Source: Hydractinia symbiolongicarpus
Taxonomy: Eukaryota > Cnidaria > Hydrozoa > Anthoathecata > Hydractiniidae
Length of the DNA stretch: 64,000 nucleotides
Reading direction: 5' to 3'
NCBI RefSeq assembly: GCF_029227915.1
Contig: NC_079882.1
Span: 17,684,501 to 17,748,500 of the forward strand
Shown: one piece after another, positions 23,001 to 34,211 of the stretch
Position numbering within the stretch: the stretch's first letter is position 1
Layout of the letters: each line of letters starts with the position of its first letter
Made by a program: the position numbers and the translations under genes
Notes under the pieces: generated by a model
Database searches by the model: none
The model's input: only the letters and a program-made list of their open reading frames with translations
Told to the model about the DNA's origin: nothing

Positions 23001-26000
23001 ACGGAAATACTTACAGTTTAATATAGCTAGTTAGCTAGCTAGTTATGGAATAGAAATTTTGTTTGGCCAAATGTTTCAATGTTAGATTCAAATCCAGTTT
23101 GTGGAAAAAAAATTTTTTTTGCCGTTCTTGTGTACGATTGATAATAATAATAATATATCGATTTATGTAGTGACAGCTTGAGATAAAGTCTCGCTCCATG
23201 GATAATCAGTAATTTTTAATTTGTTATAACAGATGAGCTAAAACAGTAAAAAACTTATTTTGTGTTCTAAAGGTTCAAGATTTTTGTACATACACACCCA
23301 TTCTGACATCCAGAAAAGTAAGACCATGGGTATATTGAGGGCATTAATTTTTGCAAAAAAACAATTCTCAAACCTCTTTTATATACATTATCTTTATCAA
23401 TTTATACCATTTTTACAGGCTTTTATGTAGCTTCCTGGTACATAGCAAGCTAAATTGTGCAATTTTGAAGCCGAATTTCTATAATTGTTTTGGTTATTTA
23501 CGAAGTTGAGAACCTTAGATAAGGCAGGTGTCACAAAGTATGGGAAATAGGACAAGCTTAAAATTGCTAAAAGAATAATTTTTCTCTTGTTTAAAATAGC
23601 TGCTTTATTTGGATAAATTAACAAGAAACATGTGAGTACATGTACTGATATGGATAAAGCTAAAAATGCCTAGAAAATTCAACGCTATAAAAACGTACTT
23701 CAACTGCACATTATCTTCGCAAAATGTGAAGGTTTACTTATAGCAATGTATCTCGCATATCCACTATTGTCCCTAACGTACTTCACGTTCGAAATCATAC
23801 TTTTCGTTAAAAATAAAATTCCTATAATTACAGTAAAAACTGAAATAATAACTTGACATCTGACATGTTTTTAAACTGGTTTGACGAAATTAAGCCAAAA
23901 TTTTTATAAACAACGGCTTTTAAGCATCGGTAGGTTAACTTTATCTGCCTCTGCATGAATATAAGATTAACATTTGGAAACAGAAATATACACATTGTGG
24001 ATTTATTCTTGTAGATCAATTTCAAACAAATATTTTGTGATTGCATGTTCTTGAGAGAACTGAATTTTTCGTTTTCATTTAGCCAGATTTATCTTTGTGG
24101 ATTGGGTGCCAAATGTTTTTTGCATTTTTAAATTTTTTGCAAATATTTGACAATTTTGCTAACAATAATTCTCGCAAAAATTATTCTTGCAAGATTTAAT
24201 ACAGCTGTTTAATTAATCTTTTAGCTACCTAGCTAGCTAACATGACATCTAAATTTGCAAATTTTACTTTCAAAACCTTTTGAAAAGTGTAACTAGCTAG
24301 CTGTAACTAAATGTAAACAAAATATAAAGCTAAAATACATAAAGCTAGCTACTATCAACGCATCTATCGTAACCCTTTTATCACTTGCTTTCTTTTTGTG
24401 CCTACATGGGACAGGGCTGTTGTTTATCTTATCTCAACAGTCTACTTTTCTACTCCGCTGCCTTCTTTTTTTATGTACATTGCAACACCAAGACCGAGTC
24501 AGTGATATTTTAATAAATCTTACACAAACGATGGTACTACAAAGTAACACCAAAACGATTTGGCTAGCTTAATGAAGTTTTGTTAACAAATCTAATCACG
24601 GCTCCATACGCCATTTTAATCCTAACCTGGAAAAGTGATGATTAAGTAAAAAATTATTAAAATTATGCAAGAATGTGAAAGCCGATCATATTTTAAATTC
24701 TGGTCGATACCAGGGTATATATGCCGTCATCTCTCACATCAAAAAGGCAAAAATTCCTGGGCCGGAGGGTTTCCTTACCATAACGCTCACTGCTTCAACA
24801 AGATTTTGATAGTCTGGATGGTCTTCGGGAGTTCTTTTTAGCAAATCTTTTAGCAACAAAATATAACGTGGTGTTCTTTGAATCACGGTGATTAGATAGG
24901 ACGGCAGTGTTAGTCCAGGCATACAAATCGGATTGCTGTAACAACTCTAAAATTTAAAAAAGGAAACTGGATCATCAAGTATAGACCATGGGAAAATTTA
25001 CGCATTTTCAACAATAAAACAATCAGTCATAACAATTTGCTTTCTTGCAAGGAACATATAAAGCTGACATTTTTGTCACTTTTAACTACTAACTCTGTGC
25101 ATATTAGAGTTGATTGATCTATAAATAGAGCTCTTGGTACAAAATAAGTATAAGGAATTTCTGATAAAAACCCCTTCAAAGTTACGAAACAGTCAGGCTA
25201 AGTTTACGAAGTATGTTTCTCTACAGATGTTTAGTCTTAGAAAAGCATCACATGATTTACATTTAACAGTGTTTCGAGTTCTTTCTTCTTCTTGATTCTC
25301 TGTTTAAGAAAGGCGTCAGCAGAGTCATAGTCTTTACAATATGCAGAGTAAATCTTAAAGTCAGTTTTCTAAAAAAAGGATACAAATACTCGAAATGATC
25401 TGTGTTTACAAAGCAATTACATTTATGCCCTAGCTGAAAAAATAGCTTACGTGACTTAGAAAAACATCAGCAATACATTCCTCGTCAGACCAGTTTGACA
25501 ATCGATCGAATATCTCATCCAAGACACCACGATTTAGCTCCAATATGCTAAGTAAAAAAATATTCATAAGGATACAACAGTAACTCTTAAACTTCGAATC
25601 CCATAAAAACAACTGCACTGCTGATTCATGATAATCATAACACTGCATGATTGTTAATTACAATATATTATGCTTTACCTGTCCACATTTGAAAAAATAA
25701 GCTTGACTTCCTTTACATCCAAAATACCAGACATTTGTATTCTTGTTTTGAAATGCTATAAAATACAAGTTAACAACCATTTCAATCAAATTAATAGTGC
25801 GGACTAGAAATAGAAAAAATGAAGGAAGAACAAAACAACACTTACTTTGACAACGATTTCTAATTGCCGAACAAAAGTCCTCTCTGTCGTGTAAATCTCC
25901 AAAGCTATCAGCGATCTTCGGTCAGATGGAAATGAAGGTAGTTGGGTGGGAAAACCATCAGTAAGCAAATAAATTGGTTCATTCTAAAACGATTAAAGAA

Positions 26001-28015
26001 ATACTATATATATTAAAAATATATACAAAAAGTAAAAAAAAAAGATATCTAAAAAAAAAAGATATCTAAAAATTACAGGTAATGTTTTCTTCTTTGACCA
26101 TTTCGTATCAAATGGTATGGCACTCTTCAAAAGGTTAGCTTCGTTTGCAAGAGCTTTAAATTCCGATCCATCAAATGTGGTCCTTCTGGAGGTTCTGTTG
26201 ATTTTAGGTTGGGCTACACAAAATAATAAAAATACATTGTAAGCCAAAAAAATAGAAATAACTCAATTACAACATGATGCACAAATACTTTTACAAGCAC
26301 AAAACTATAAATTTAAACAATTTTTCATCAACCTTCAAATCACCTTAAGGAATTAACTTTCAGCAGAAATAATTTTTTATAATTTTTTGAAATAAACCTT
26401 AAGTTACACAAGAAGTAATTTTCGCGAAGTACTTCCAAGAATTAAATTTTGCAAATTTAGCAAAAAAAGAATTTGATGACATCGTGTTGAAATTTACCTA
26501 CCTTTAGAAAAAAATTAAAATTTGCAGGAATTAATTTTCGCGAATTGCGCAAATAGCGGTTCCCTAATAATTTACACATTAACCATTTCACAATAACATA
26601 AGGATATTATATTTACATAATGAACAGTTCAGTCTCAGGCCTTTTTTTGAATTGTCCCACTCAATGTGAATGGATTTTTCCATGACCCCACAACACTAAT
26701 TGTTATGGAGCATATATGTAGCATGTTAACATACTATACCTCGATCGATTCCTCCAAAACTTAGTGATGTTCTGTTAGGAGCTTTGGAATTGTTCGATTT
26801 TGGTAACTCTGATTCCTTTGGTTCATCATTGATGATGTAGGATCCTTTTTTGTTAAAACTATCGATCTCGTCTAAATTTTGTTCGTCAACAAGACATATA
26901 CTACTTTGATACGATTCTGCATCACTAAATTCCTCATCACCACCATCAACCTGATCGTTATAATTATTTGAGACTTCATCAACATATATTATCATACTGC
27001 TATCAGGTTTTTGATATTGATTACTTTTTAGGAGATTTGGATCTGCACTAGAAAGAGTGATAACCTAGAATAACCATTGATATAGTTTGTGAGATCAAAA
27101 CAAGTGCTAGTTTTGTTTGCTTTTAAAACAATGCATATAACAACAACATACAATCCTATGCAATCTAAAGAATGCAAAAACACTAACCTGCATTGGTTCA
27201 CCATCTTTGGTTTCTTGCACTGATACGGTTACAACTTTACGACTAGGATTTTCAGAGATAACTTGGGATATGCTTGATCCAGGTCTGTGTTTTTCTCCTT
27301 CAGTGCCAGGCAACAAATGCCGAAGTTTTGATTTAATATTACTTAATGAGAATATAGATTGCCGCCATGATAAACTGTTTCGACTTTTGTCGATTGTTTT
27401 AACGTCAGTTCGATCAATTATATCATAAGCAGACAAAACATCTTCATAAAATACTGTTTTAGTGTGCCTTTTGCCAGTAGGCAATCGTATTGCTTTTTTA
27501 CGTACTAAAGGGCTTAAATTCCTAGGACTATTAGTCTTGATGCTGTTTGTTAAAGGAGAATTATCATTAGATGTTGACTTAGGATTATTGCTACTACCGA
27601 TATCATTGTGGATGAAAGGCATAGTTGTTTCACTATTTCTGACAGCTGTTGATGAATTTTTTCTTGTTTCTTCTTTAACATCATTTTTTTTGGGTTCAAA
27701 ATTGGAAAGCGTGCTTTCTTCATGTTCATAGTCACTGTCTTTGTGATGTTGACCAATGACCTCAACACCAACACGCTCCGAGTTGCTCCTTAAAATAATT
27801 TTGGCATCCCTTGTTATTGTTCCAGCTTGTATATCCCCTTCTACAAACTTATATTTTTCAATATTTGGAGAAAGGACATTAATATCCATTTCAGTATCCA
27901 ATGTTTCTTCCATGGCTAACATCTTTTTATTTAAATCAACATCACAAGTTGTGCAGTTAAGATCTTTATTTACAGCCTCAAAATCGTCTTCAACAATCAA
28001 CTCCTTGTCATGCAT
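13662..28015 (-). CDS. Dbl-family RhoGEF with DH, PH and about 17 C-terminal MORN repeats
   Basis: The one clear host gene. Twenty-three coding exons with GT/AG borders join without a phase conflict into 3627 bases (about 1208 residues plus stop). The order is an acidic, Ser/Asn-rich tail (about 1-430), a DH domain (about 450-655), a PH domain (about 660-765) and MORN repeats (about 780-1190). DH domains load GTP onto Rho-family GTPases, PH domains bind membrane lipids, and MORN arrays bind lipid or form scaffolds. Alsin has DH-PH-MORN but adds an RCC1-like domain before and VPS9 after; neither is seen here. The protein ends 20-odd residues after the last MORN motif. The ATG at 28015 is the first Met in the first recognised exon. 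That exon stays open to an acceptor-like AG at 28036, so further 5' exons are possible. Exon coordinates are in the four block entries. Confidence 0.85.
15852..16513. mobile_element. TTAA-flanked MITE in a MORN-gene intron
   Basis: Lies in the intron between exons 15445-15647 and 16534-16627. The left end GGATCTGTAATGGG follows TTAA (15848-15851). The right end CCCTTACAGTATCC precedes TTAA (16514-16517), only 20 bases before the next exon border. The inverted repeats are imperfect. The same ends and the preceding phrase ATACTGAATATGTGTCT recur in the element at 41812-42849. A TTAA duplication suggests piggyBac-type mobilisation. No coding capacity. Confidence 0.65.
17166..18087 (-). other. 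PH-domain exons of the RhoGEF gene
   Basis: Exons 17920-18087, 17607-17730 and 17166-17318. The first gives the end of the DH helix ([15 protein letters not shown]) and the PH start ([19 protein letters not shown]). The second gives the strand block [14 protein letters not shown]. The third gives [19 protein letters not shown] and the closing helix with its conserved Trp ([14 protein letters not shown]). The exon 17166-17318 is open in two frames; only the frame with the PH helix fits the flanking phases. Confidence 0.8.
18088..20724 (-). other. Large intron, left part
   Basis: First 2.6 kb of the 6.7-kb intron separating the DH exon 24779 from the DH/PH exon 18087. It contains one Helitron 5' fragment (18407-18515), AGCTAGCT clusters near 18770-18830, and otherwise T-rich sequence with no recognised gene. 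Confidence 0.6.
18407..18515 (+). mobile_element. Helitron 5'-end fragment
   Basis: TCTATAATAATACGCCAGTT followed by a GTGTGTCTGT...ACAGGCAAAGT segment matches the first 100 bases of the copy at 21410. A 20-odd-base piece around CTTTGATGTTGCCG is tandemly doubled here. Confidence 0.65.
20725..20820 (+). mobile_element. Helitron 3'-end fragment
   Basis: Only the last 95 bases of an element remain. They end with hairpin GTGGA-TTTT-TCCAC and CTAG at 20817-20820, joined directly to the 5' end of the next copy. Confidence 0.7.
20821..21409 (+). mobile_element. Non-autonomous Helitron-like element (copy B), full length
   Basis: Starts TCTATATAATAATACG and ends with hairpin GTGGA-TTAC-TCCAC, 12 bases, then CTAG (21406-21409). 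The 589-base element has no coding capacity. TC...CTAG ends, a short 3' hairpin and the absence of terminal inverted repeats identify the Helitron class. It abuts copies on both sides with no intervening base. Confidence 0.8.
21410..21994 (+). mobile_element. Non-autonomous Helitron-like element (copy C), full length
   Basis: Begins TCTATATAATAATACGC at the base after copy B and ends CTAG at 21991-21994 with the same 3' hairpin. It is 585 bases, and its last three quarters are nearly identical to copy B. Its first 150 bases differ, with a GACAGGCAAAGTGGATG subfamily start and a deletion. Confidence 0.8.
21995..22717 (+). mobile_element. Non-autonomous Helitron-like element (copy D)
   Basis: Begins TGATATATAATGATACGCC directly after copy C, so the canonical TC has become TG. 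It ends GTGGA-TTTT-TCCAC...CTAG at 22714-22717, followed by T. It is the most diverged and longest copy (723 bases), with an extra internal block shared with copy A (ATCTC...ACCACTCATC...TGATCAGCGTTT). Confidence 0.75.
22718..24778 (-). other. Large intron, right part
   Basis: Remainder of the 6.7-kb intron. A coding-like patch on the plus strand (22830-23021) follows an acceptor-like TTTACTTTAG, but it has no recognised domain and no partner exons. The rest is AT-rich with AGCTAGCT runs (23027-23045, 24225-24350). Confidence 0.5.
24779..25983 (-). other. DH-domain exons of the RhoGEF gene
   Basis: Exons 25846-25983, 25679-25755, 25451-25547, 25261-25368 and 24779-24946. The first conserved region is [20 protein letters not shown]. 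The middle helices include [20 protein letters not shown] and [18 protein letters not shown]. The third conserved region is the diagnostic [19 protein letters not shown]. The Q-R-x-x-R-Y-x-L-L-L signature that contacts the GTPase is complete, so catalytic competence is plausible. Confidence 0.88.
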
Positions 28016-28035
28016 TTTAGGTGCCCCATTTATGT
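26077..28035 (-). other. N-terminal exons of the RhoGEF gene
   Basis: Exons 27188-28035, 26740-27064 and 26077-26213. They encode a low-complexity Asp/Glu/Ser/Asn-rich tail with a basic patch ([16 protein letters not shown]), ending with a short segment that leads into the DH domain. I recognise no RCC1 repeats. No further coding exon is evident between 28036 and the right-hand Harbinger relic, so the gene's 5' end is unsettled. Confidence 0.7.
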
Positions 28036-28053
28036 CTAGAAAAAAAAAGTAAC

Positions 28054-28289
<236 letters not shown>

Positions 28290-28594
28290 TCTTATTTGGG
28301 TTGTATTTTATTTAACTTATAGTATGGTCACTGACGTATTTACTAAACAATCTGCAACTATCATTAGAGCCATTAAAAATAAAAAAAACTATTTTGCATT
28401 TATTATTTAGCTTCATTTTAAAAACATCCCTTCTGTGCAGATGCTATTATACTTTTGTCAATAGAACCTCAAACTTTAACATCTTCCATAAGTTTTCTTC
28501 ATTCGTTTGTTGAGGTAAAATTACTTGAAGTCGAAATAAGATTAAGAAGTAACTTCTTTTATAATTAGGCTACTCAGAAAGAAAAGAAGAATCT

Positions 28595-29285
28595 GTGCAG
28601 GGAGGACAGATTAATGGTTGCAGAATATGCTGTCTGAAAAAATATATTTTAACAAGTGGGAGGATAACTTCAGGATGTCAGTCTGATTCTCTACAGTTTG
28701 TTTCATTAATTCGCCCTTACACCAAAGAAAGATCCCTGAGAGTTCACAAGAACATCATGTCTTTAGGAAAAGGCTTAATGAAAATGACAGCAAATGCATT
28801 TGGTATTGCTCGCTCTACAGTTGGTCAGATAGTTCATGAAATATGCAACCTGCCTGAAGATCATGTCCTAACATGATAAAGTTTTCAACTAATGAACAAG
28901 AAATCACTGACGCTAATTCTCTTTTTCTCAACAGGTTTGGTCTTATCGGTTGTGTGGATAGATACATATACACATATACCGATCAGAGCACCAGGGAAAA
29001 TTTGCACAATTATTTGTTACATAAAATGCTATTCAATAAATTGTTAAGCTATTTGAGATACTTTTGGATGTTTCACAAATGTGGAAGTTAAGTGGCCAGG
29101 AAGTGTTTATGACGCTCATGTTTTTGCAAATTCTTAAAAATTTTGTTTCAGAACGATTTTGTCTTTTTTACAAAGAAACCTTCCCTAATCGAGAATGTGT
29201 TCCACAATTACTATTAGGAGATTCGACATATTCTGTTTTATCTTATTTGATGAAAGAGTATGATCATTGCTCAACAAACGAATAA
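28595..29285 (+). pseudogene. Second PIF/Harbinger transposase relic
   Basis: Three short frames carry HARBI1-type blocks in order: the helix-turn-helix-like ANAFGIARSTVGQIVHEICN (28795-28850), a catalytic-type GLIGCVDRYI (about 28942), and LLLGDSTYSVLSYLMKEYDH (29213-29270). The DG of the first catalytic block has become DR and GDPAYP has become GDSTYS, so the sites are lost. It is of a different subfamily from the copy at 4158-5306. It stands between the RhoGEF gene and the decayed cluster. Confidence 0.75.
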
Positions 29286-29649
29286 GTCACTTTCAACCAG
29301 ATGTTGCTGTGTACTTGTGAAGGAAGATTCATAAGAAGAAGAATTAGAGAAGTTGTTATTCGGCCTGATATATCAAAAGGTGTTGGGTAGCATAATTAAT
29401 ATTTTGGAATGCATGCGGATGTGCATTAGCCAAAGCAGCAAATCGGTTTCCACTTGACCTACTAATACTTGCAATAGCCTTTTAAGTATAATTTATCTCT
29501 CACCAGATTTAAATATAATTGATCTCTCTGATCAGGAAAAACTCTGTTTTCCAACATTTTGCGCTTGTTATTTACAAACTTAACTGTTGGATTCTCATGT
29601 GATTTTTGTTTTCTAGACTCATCCTTGTCAGTTACAGTTGTTGCATCTT

Positions 29650-31434
29650 CTATATCTACTTATTCTCTTTCCTAAATACCTGACTGGTCCTCAACTTCTT
29701 CATTTAGTTCATCGAAAGCTTGTTGATGATGTTGTGAAGTTTACAAATAAGAATGGAGCTTTGAAGGCTATGAAGAGATTGTTAAAGGTAATGGGCAAGG
29801 GCCAACTAAAAACTCTTGGCTTTCAATTTGATGCTATTGATAAGGGTTTTAAATCGAGGCAAAACTTACTGGAAGAAATTGAGACAGAGAAGATAGTGGA
29901 TAAGATACCGGATTCTGGTGAAATAGAGGAGTTGGGGGGGGGAGGGGGTTGATGAGTTGGTTACAGTGGTGGATAAGATTGTTGGGGAAGTGGGGACTAC
30001 GAGAAATATTGATGCAGGACACTTGAGCTTAGGAGCATTTGATGGAGATATTAGGTCTGGATAAGTCATTGCAGGATATTAGGGGTGCGTTGAAGACTGC
30101 TACAGCGAAATATGTAAAGGATCATTTGGATCTGGAGTGTGAGGAGCAGAAATGTTTGATTGCCGAAGAGGGCGATCAGTTGAGTGATGATTATATAGAG
30201 TTGAGGAAGGGGGTAATACTGTTTAGGGAGCAGTGGATTACCATTGACTCTATACTTACAGCTATCAGTATGACAATTGGTACTATTGTGTTGGCTGTGG
30301 TGGTAGTAGCGGTTGTGGTAATACTTGTGGTAAGTCTACACGTGGTACAGGTAAGTGGATTAAGAAACAGTTGGGAGCTTTGTCCAGGTTGCTGGGTAAA
30401 CTTGGGGAGAAGGCCATTGATGCACTTCTTGGTCTTATTTGATTTGTTTTGGCGTGGGTGTTTATGCTGCTGTGGAGTTCATTGCTGATCATTTTTGGAT
30501 GGATAATATTTGCTGGTGTAGAAGAAATAGTTATAATATATCTTAAAAAGAAATGAATTTCATAAGTACAAACGAAGCTACCCACTTAGGAAACGACGGG
30601 ATTAAAGAATTGGTAGTTATCCGTTAAAAGTAAGGGACTTACATAAGGCATCTAAAATATGTGATGTCAAAGTACTTTCTTCATATTGACTAATATTGAA
30701 AAGACTTTATGAGGGGAGAGGGAGGCTAGGAATGATTTTAGTAAGTATGAGAGTGCTGTGAGGGAGTATTATCAGGTTACTGGGGTTAGCTAGCCGAAGT
30801 TAAAAGAGCGGAGGTGGAGTGATTATTATGTGCAAGGAACAAGGAACAGAGGATTGAGGAGATTGTGCTTCTTGTTGGTGTTATTGAATTGTTGCGATGT
30901 TATTTGTGGGGAGGTAAATTTATGGATTACGGATATCAGTAAGACTTGTAAGTTGGGTCAGATTGTTGTTGGTAGTGGTATTGAAATTGAGGTCAGGCTG
31001 GTTAGTGCAAGTTTTATTTTTCGTGTTATGTTCTTGTGGATGAGAGGGTTTCGTCCAGAGGTAAAGAGAAGGTCTTAAAGGCAGGATTTTATATGTTTAC
31101 TGAGCTTATGAAACTTGTTGGGGGTATTAATTTTGATAGACAAAGTGGAAAGGTTAGTATTGACGATGATGTTGTTATGCGTAAATATTTGAGGGAAATA
31201 ATTTTGAAGCTTGATACTTTTGATGGCTTTAAGTCGTTGTCATTTAGATTGAAAGAGTTGAATAGTTGTGATAATTTGGTCGATAGTGAAGGTGTAGGGA
31301 TTTTTATACTAGGCATGGAGGTTGGAAAGATATTTGGTATGGCAACGTTGTTAATGTGGAACGTAAGAATATTTTGTATGAGAGGTTGGGAGGGTTGTGT
31401 ATTCATTCTTATTCATTATTATTGTAGACAGTAA
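29650..31434 (+). other. Decayed multi-frame coding cluster of unknown family
   Basis: The plus strand switches to a G-rich sense bias and shows coherent coding in shifting frames. One segment (29690-29935) includes NGALKAMKRLLKVMGKGQLK. A second (30063-30260) is acidic, with EEGDQLSDDYIELRKGV, and is followed by a strongly hydrophobic stretch. A third (30345-30560) has GKWIKKQLGALSRLLGKLGE followed by two probable membrane segments. A fourth covers 31040-31400. A poly-G run near 29934-29946 and several stops break it. I do not recognise a named domain. The layout of several small proteins with hydrophobic segments suggests a decayed multi-gene mobile element, which is inference. Confidence 0.4.
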
Positions 31435-31439
31435 TGGAA

Positions 31440-34200
31440 ATAAAATTAGCATGGACCAGTGACGGACATCGGATATGTCAGACCATTTTTGAGAGCATTG
31501 GTTAAAAGATTTTAACAACCTTAAAAATGTCTGGTCATTTTTTAAAAACTTTGATATTATTTTTTAATATTCATTCCAAATTTATGAAAATAATGTGAAA
31601 GAAGTCAAATACAATTCAGATGCAAGCATGCTATTAATTGCGAATACAGAAAAAAAACATATTTAAAGTGTCTATTTTGTTCGAAATAAACGTGCAATTT
31701 TAATTCTTCAACTACTGCGACTACAATGGAGGAGGGTGTTACAATAAGCACAATTTTTTATGTATTTTCGCATTACGCACGCAGTTATTATTTTTCTGTT
31801 GTCTCACTAGAAAAAATGTTTGGATAAATTTGTTCTCTTGTTTTGAATTATTAAAATAACTAGCTGTCAAGGTGAAAAGATAAAAACACGAAAAATTTAA
31901 CAGAAAACAAAAATTCAGTGCTCGAGTGTGATTGGGCCACTTGCAGTTGATTCTTCGTTCATGGTAATTTGTTGTGATAAACTAAAATGCGCGATGCACT
32001 CATTATTCATTATTTTAGAAAATATTTTATTATCTTACAGTTGTATTTTTAGTTTTCAAGGGAAAATTTTAGTAGCCAATTTTGTAATCGCAAAAATAGT
32101 TACGATGTTAAACAACAAAAGTTTTTAAATTATGTGATTTAAAACAAAAATTATCTACTTTAGCTAAAATAGTTATGTTACCAGTGAAAAACAAGACAGA
32201 TTATTGTCGTAACACCCTTCTTTGTTATGATTATTTTATTATATATGTTTGAAAATATATTAGTGAAATTGTAACACTACAAGATTTTTAGTCGATACCA
32301 TTTAGGAAAAATAATAAAAAAGGTACAATATGCTTGTCAAAACACCCACCTTTGTTTTGATATTTAAATATATAATTTTAATGCTGTGCAAGACTTTAAA
32401 TATTGTCAACTAAAATATAGTCCGCAAAAAGATTATGCACTTAGACTTAGATTTTCTTTAAGGCTGAGCAAAAAACAGTTTTATTATTTTAACTTACTGT
32501 GTAACTTTCAAAACAATACAAGTATATTCTGTATAACTCAGCACAAGAATAATTCTTCCTGTATAACTTTCAAAACAACACAAGAAAATTTCTTTTTGTG
32601 AAGGATCCTTGTACAGCGTTACTTGGTTAGTTGTGGAAAGATTAAATTGGTTTTGGATTTGTTGTGCAGTGAGTTTATGAGTAATTTTGAATATATTGTG
32701 GTTTTGTGTTCTACTTTGAGGAGGAATAAAAATTATTTGGAAAGGAAGTTGCCGTGAATTGATGATTGTGTATTTTTGGTTGTTTGAAAGTTATTGTTTT
32801 TTTAGCAGGGAATAGACCTTCCATATCCATTTTTGTTCTGTAGAATATACATACCAAAATACCAAATAACATGAAAACGAGATTAGCTATGAGCAAATAT
32901 TTAGTTTGCAGCTAAGCAGTGCAGATATGGTTTGTTTACTGTCATACAGATTGTTATTAACATTTGGTGATATGGGATAATAGCATGCATAATTGGGCCA
33001 TTCTAATGTGTTTATTATTTTTGGTGTTAAATGAACCAGGTATTAGCTAGCTTTAAATATAATATGAGTAGCTAGCTAGTTGGCTGGCTGACTTGTTCCA
33101 AACAAACATGAAATTTCATGCTGTTTACCAAAATTGGTGATATTGCTGGTATTATCCTATGTTTCCAGTTATTGAGTGTACCTATTTTTTAAACATCTGT
33201 GAAAATAACGTTAGCCAGGCTTACTGACAGTGGTTTTAAAATAGTGTTTTTTCCCAGTGAGGGTAGTTTTGGAAGTATTTATAACTCACATTTTACACAT
33301 TGTGATTCAGAATTAAGATACTAATTCGATTTGGTGGGGAAGTTGGACTTCAAACTTTCCTTGGAATGTTCTTGCTTATTTGTGCCACATATTAAGCCTC
33401 TATTGTAGATTGTATTTGGTAAAACAAATTATTTAAAATTCTAAAATATAAGATTAAAAAAAGGAATGATATCCTTAAATTTTGTATTCAGGGAGTTACC
33501 ATCTTGGTATTTCTTCAGGCAAATAATCGAATTTTAACATTATGCTAAATTTACCCTATTCGGTCTGGGTTTTTTCAATATAACAGTTATTTAACATATA
33601 TTTAAGTTTTTACATAGACCAATATGCAAAATTTCCTAAAGTTGCCTGAAAATCCTTTTTTTCCGATTTTCAGGTAAAATCCGAAAAATCGGGAAATCGA
33701 TTAATCATGTGACTAAAACATGCAAAAAGATTCTTCTTGATGAAACAAAGTTGTGGTATAAGTTTCAAGTTCCAGACATAATCCTGACAAGAGTTAACAA
33801 GAGTTATTATATTTTTCCTATTTTAAGGGTTTTATAGAGATTTTTAGGGGTAGTTTTGAGTAATAGCCAATATCAAAGCCTCTGAAAGGTATGAGATGTG
33901 AAATTTTGCATGCAGGTGTCTAATACATAAATATTGAAACTCACTAAGTATTGAAGCCATGCATTAAAGAGTTATTAATAAAAATCCATCAGCCCCCCCC
34001 CATATGAGTACATTATGAATAAGACATGCAGTTGCAGTATATTCTAGATATAAGACTTACTTACTATCTGTGTATTTTTAGTTTACAGAAGATTAAGTAC
34101 ACTTACATTATGGCAGTTAGTACGTTGAACATGCTGAGTTTTCTATCATTCAACACAGACAATATTACTGCAAACCAGATGGACTAAATACAAAAAACGT
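31440..34200. other. Gene-free AT-rich stretch
   Basis: No coding region recognised. It holds the CTGTATAACTTT array described separately, a C run at 33995-34003, and the 21-base string starting AATGGAGGAGGGTG at about 31724, which recurs inverted at about 59160. Confidence 0.45.
32480..32595 (+). repeat. Array of CTGTATAACTTTCAAAACAA units
   Basis: Three or four spaced copies of TGTATAACTTTCAAAACAA, some degenerate. The same unit is arrayed at 59310-59440. It resembles the subterminal arrays of the two DNA transposons near 7-11 kb in style but not in sequence. It is probably the edge of another element whose terminus I cannot place. Confidence 0.5.
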
Positions 34201-34211
34201 TTCGAGAACCT

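Noticed and set aside
27207-28052. Plus-strand open frames opposite the first RhoGEF exon
   Set aside because: The minus-strand frame splices in phase with its neighbours; the plus-strand frames are shadows.
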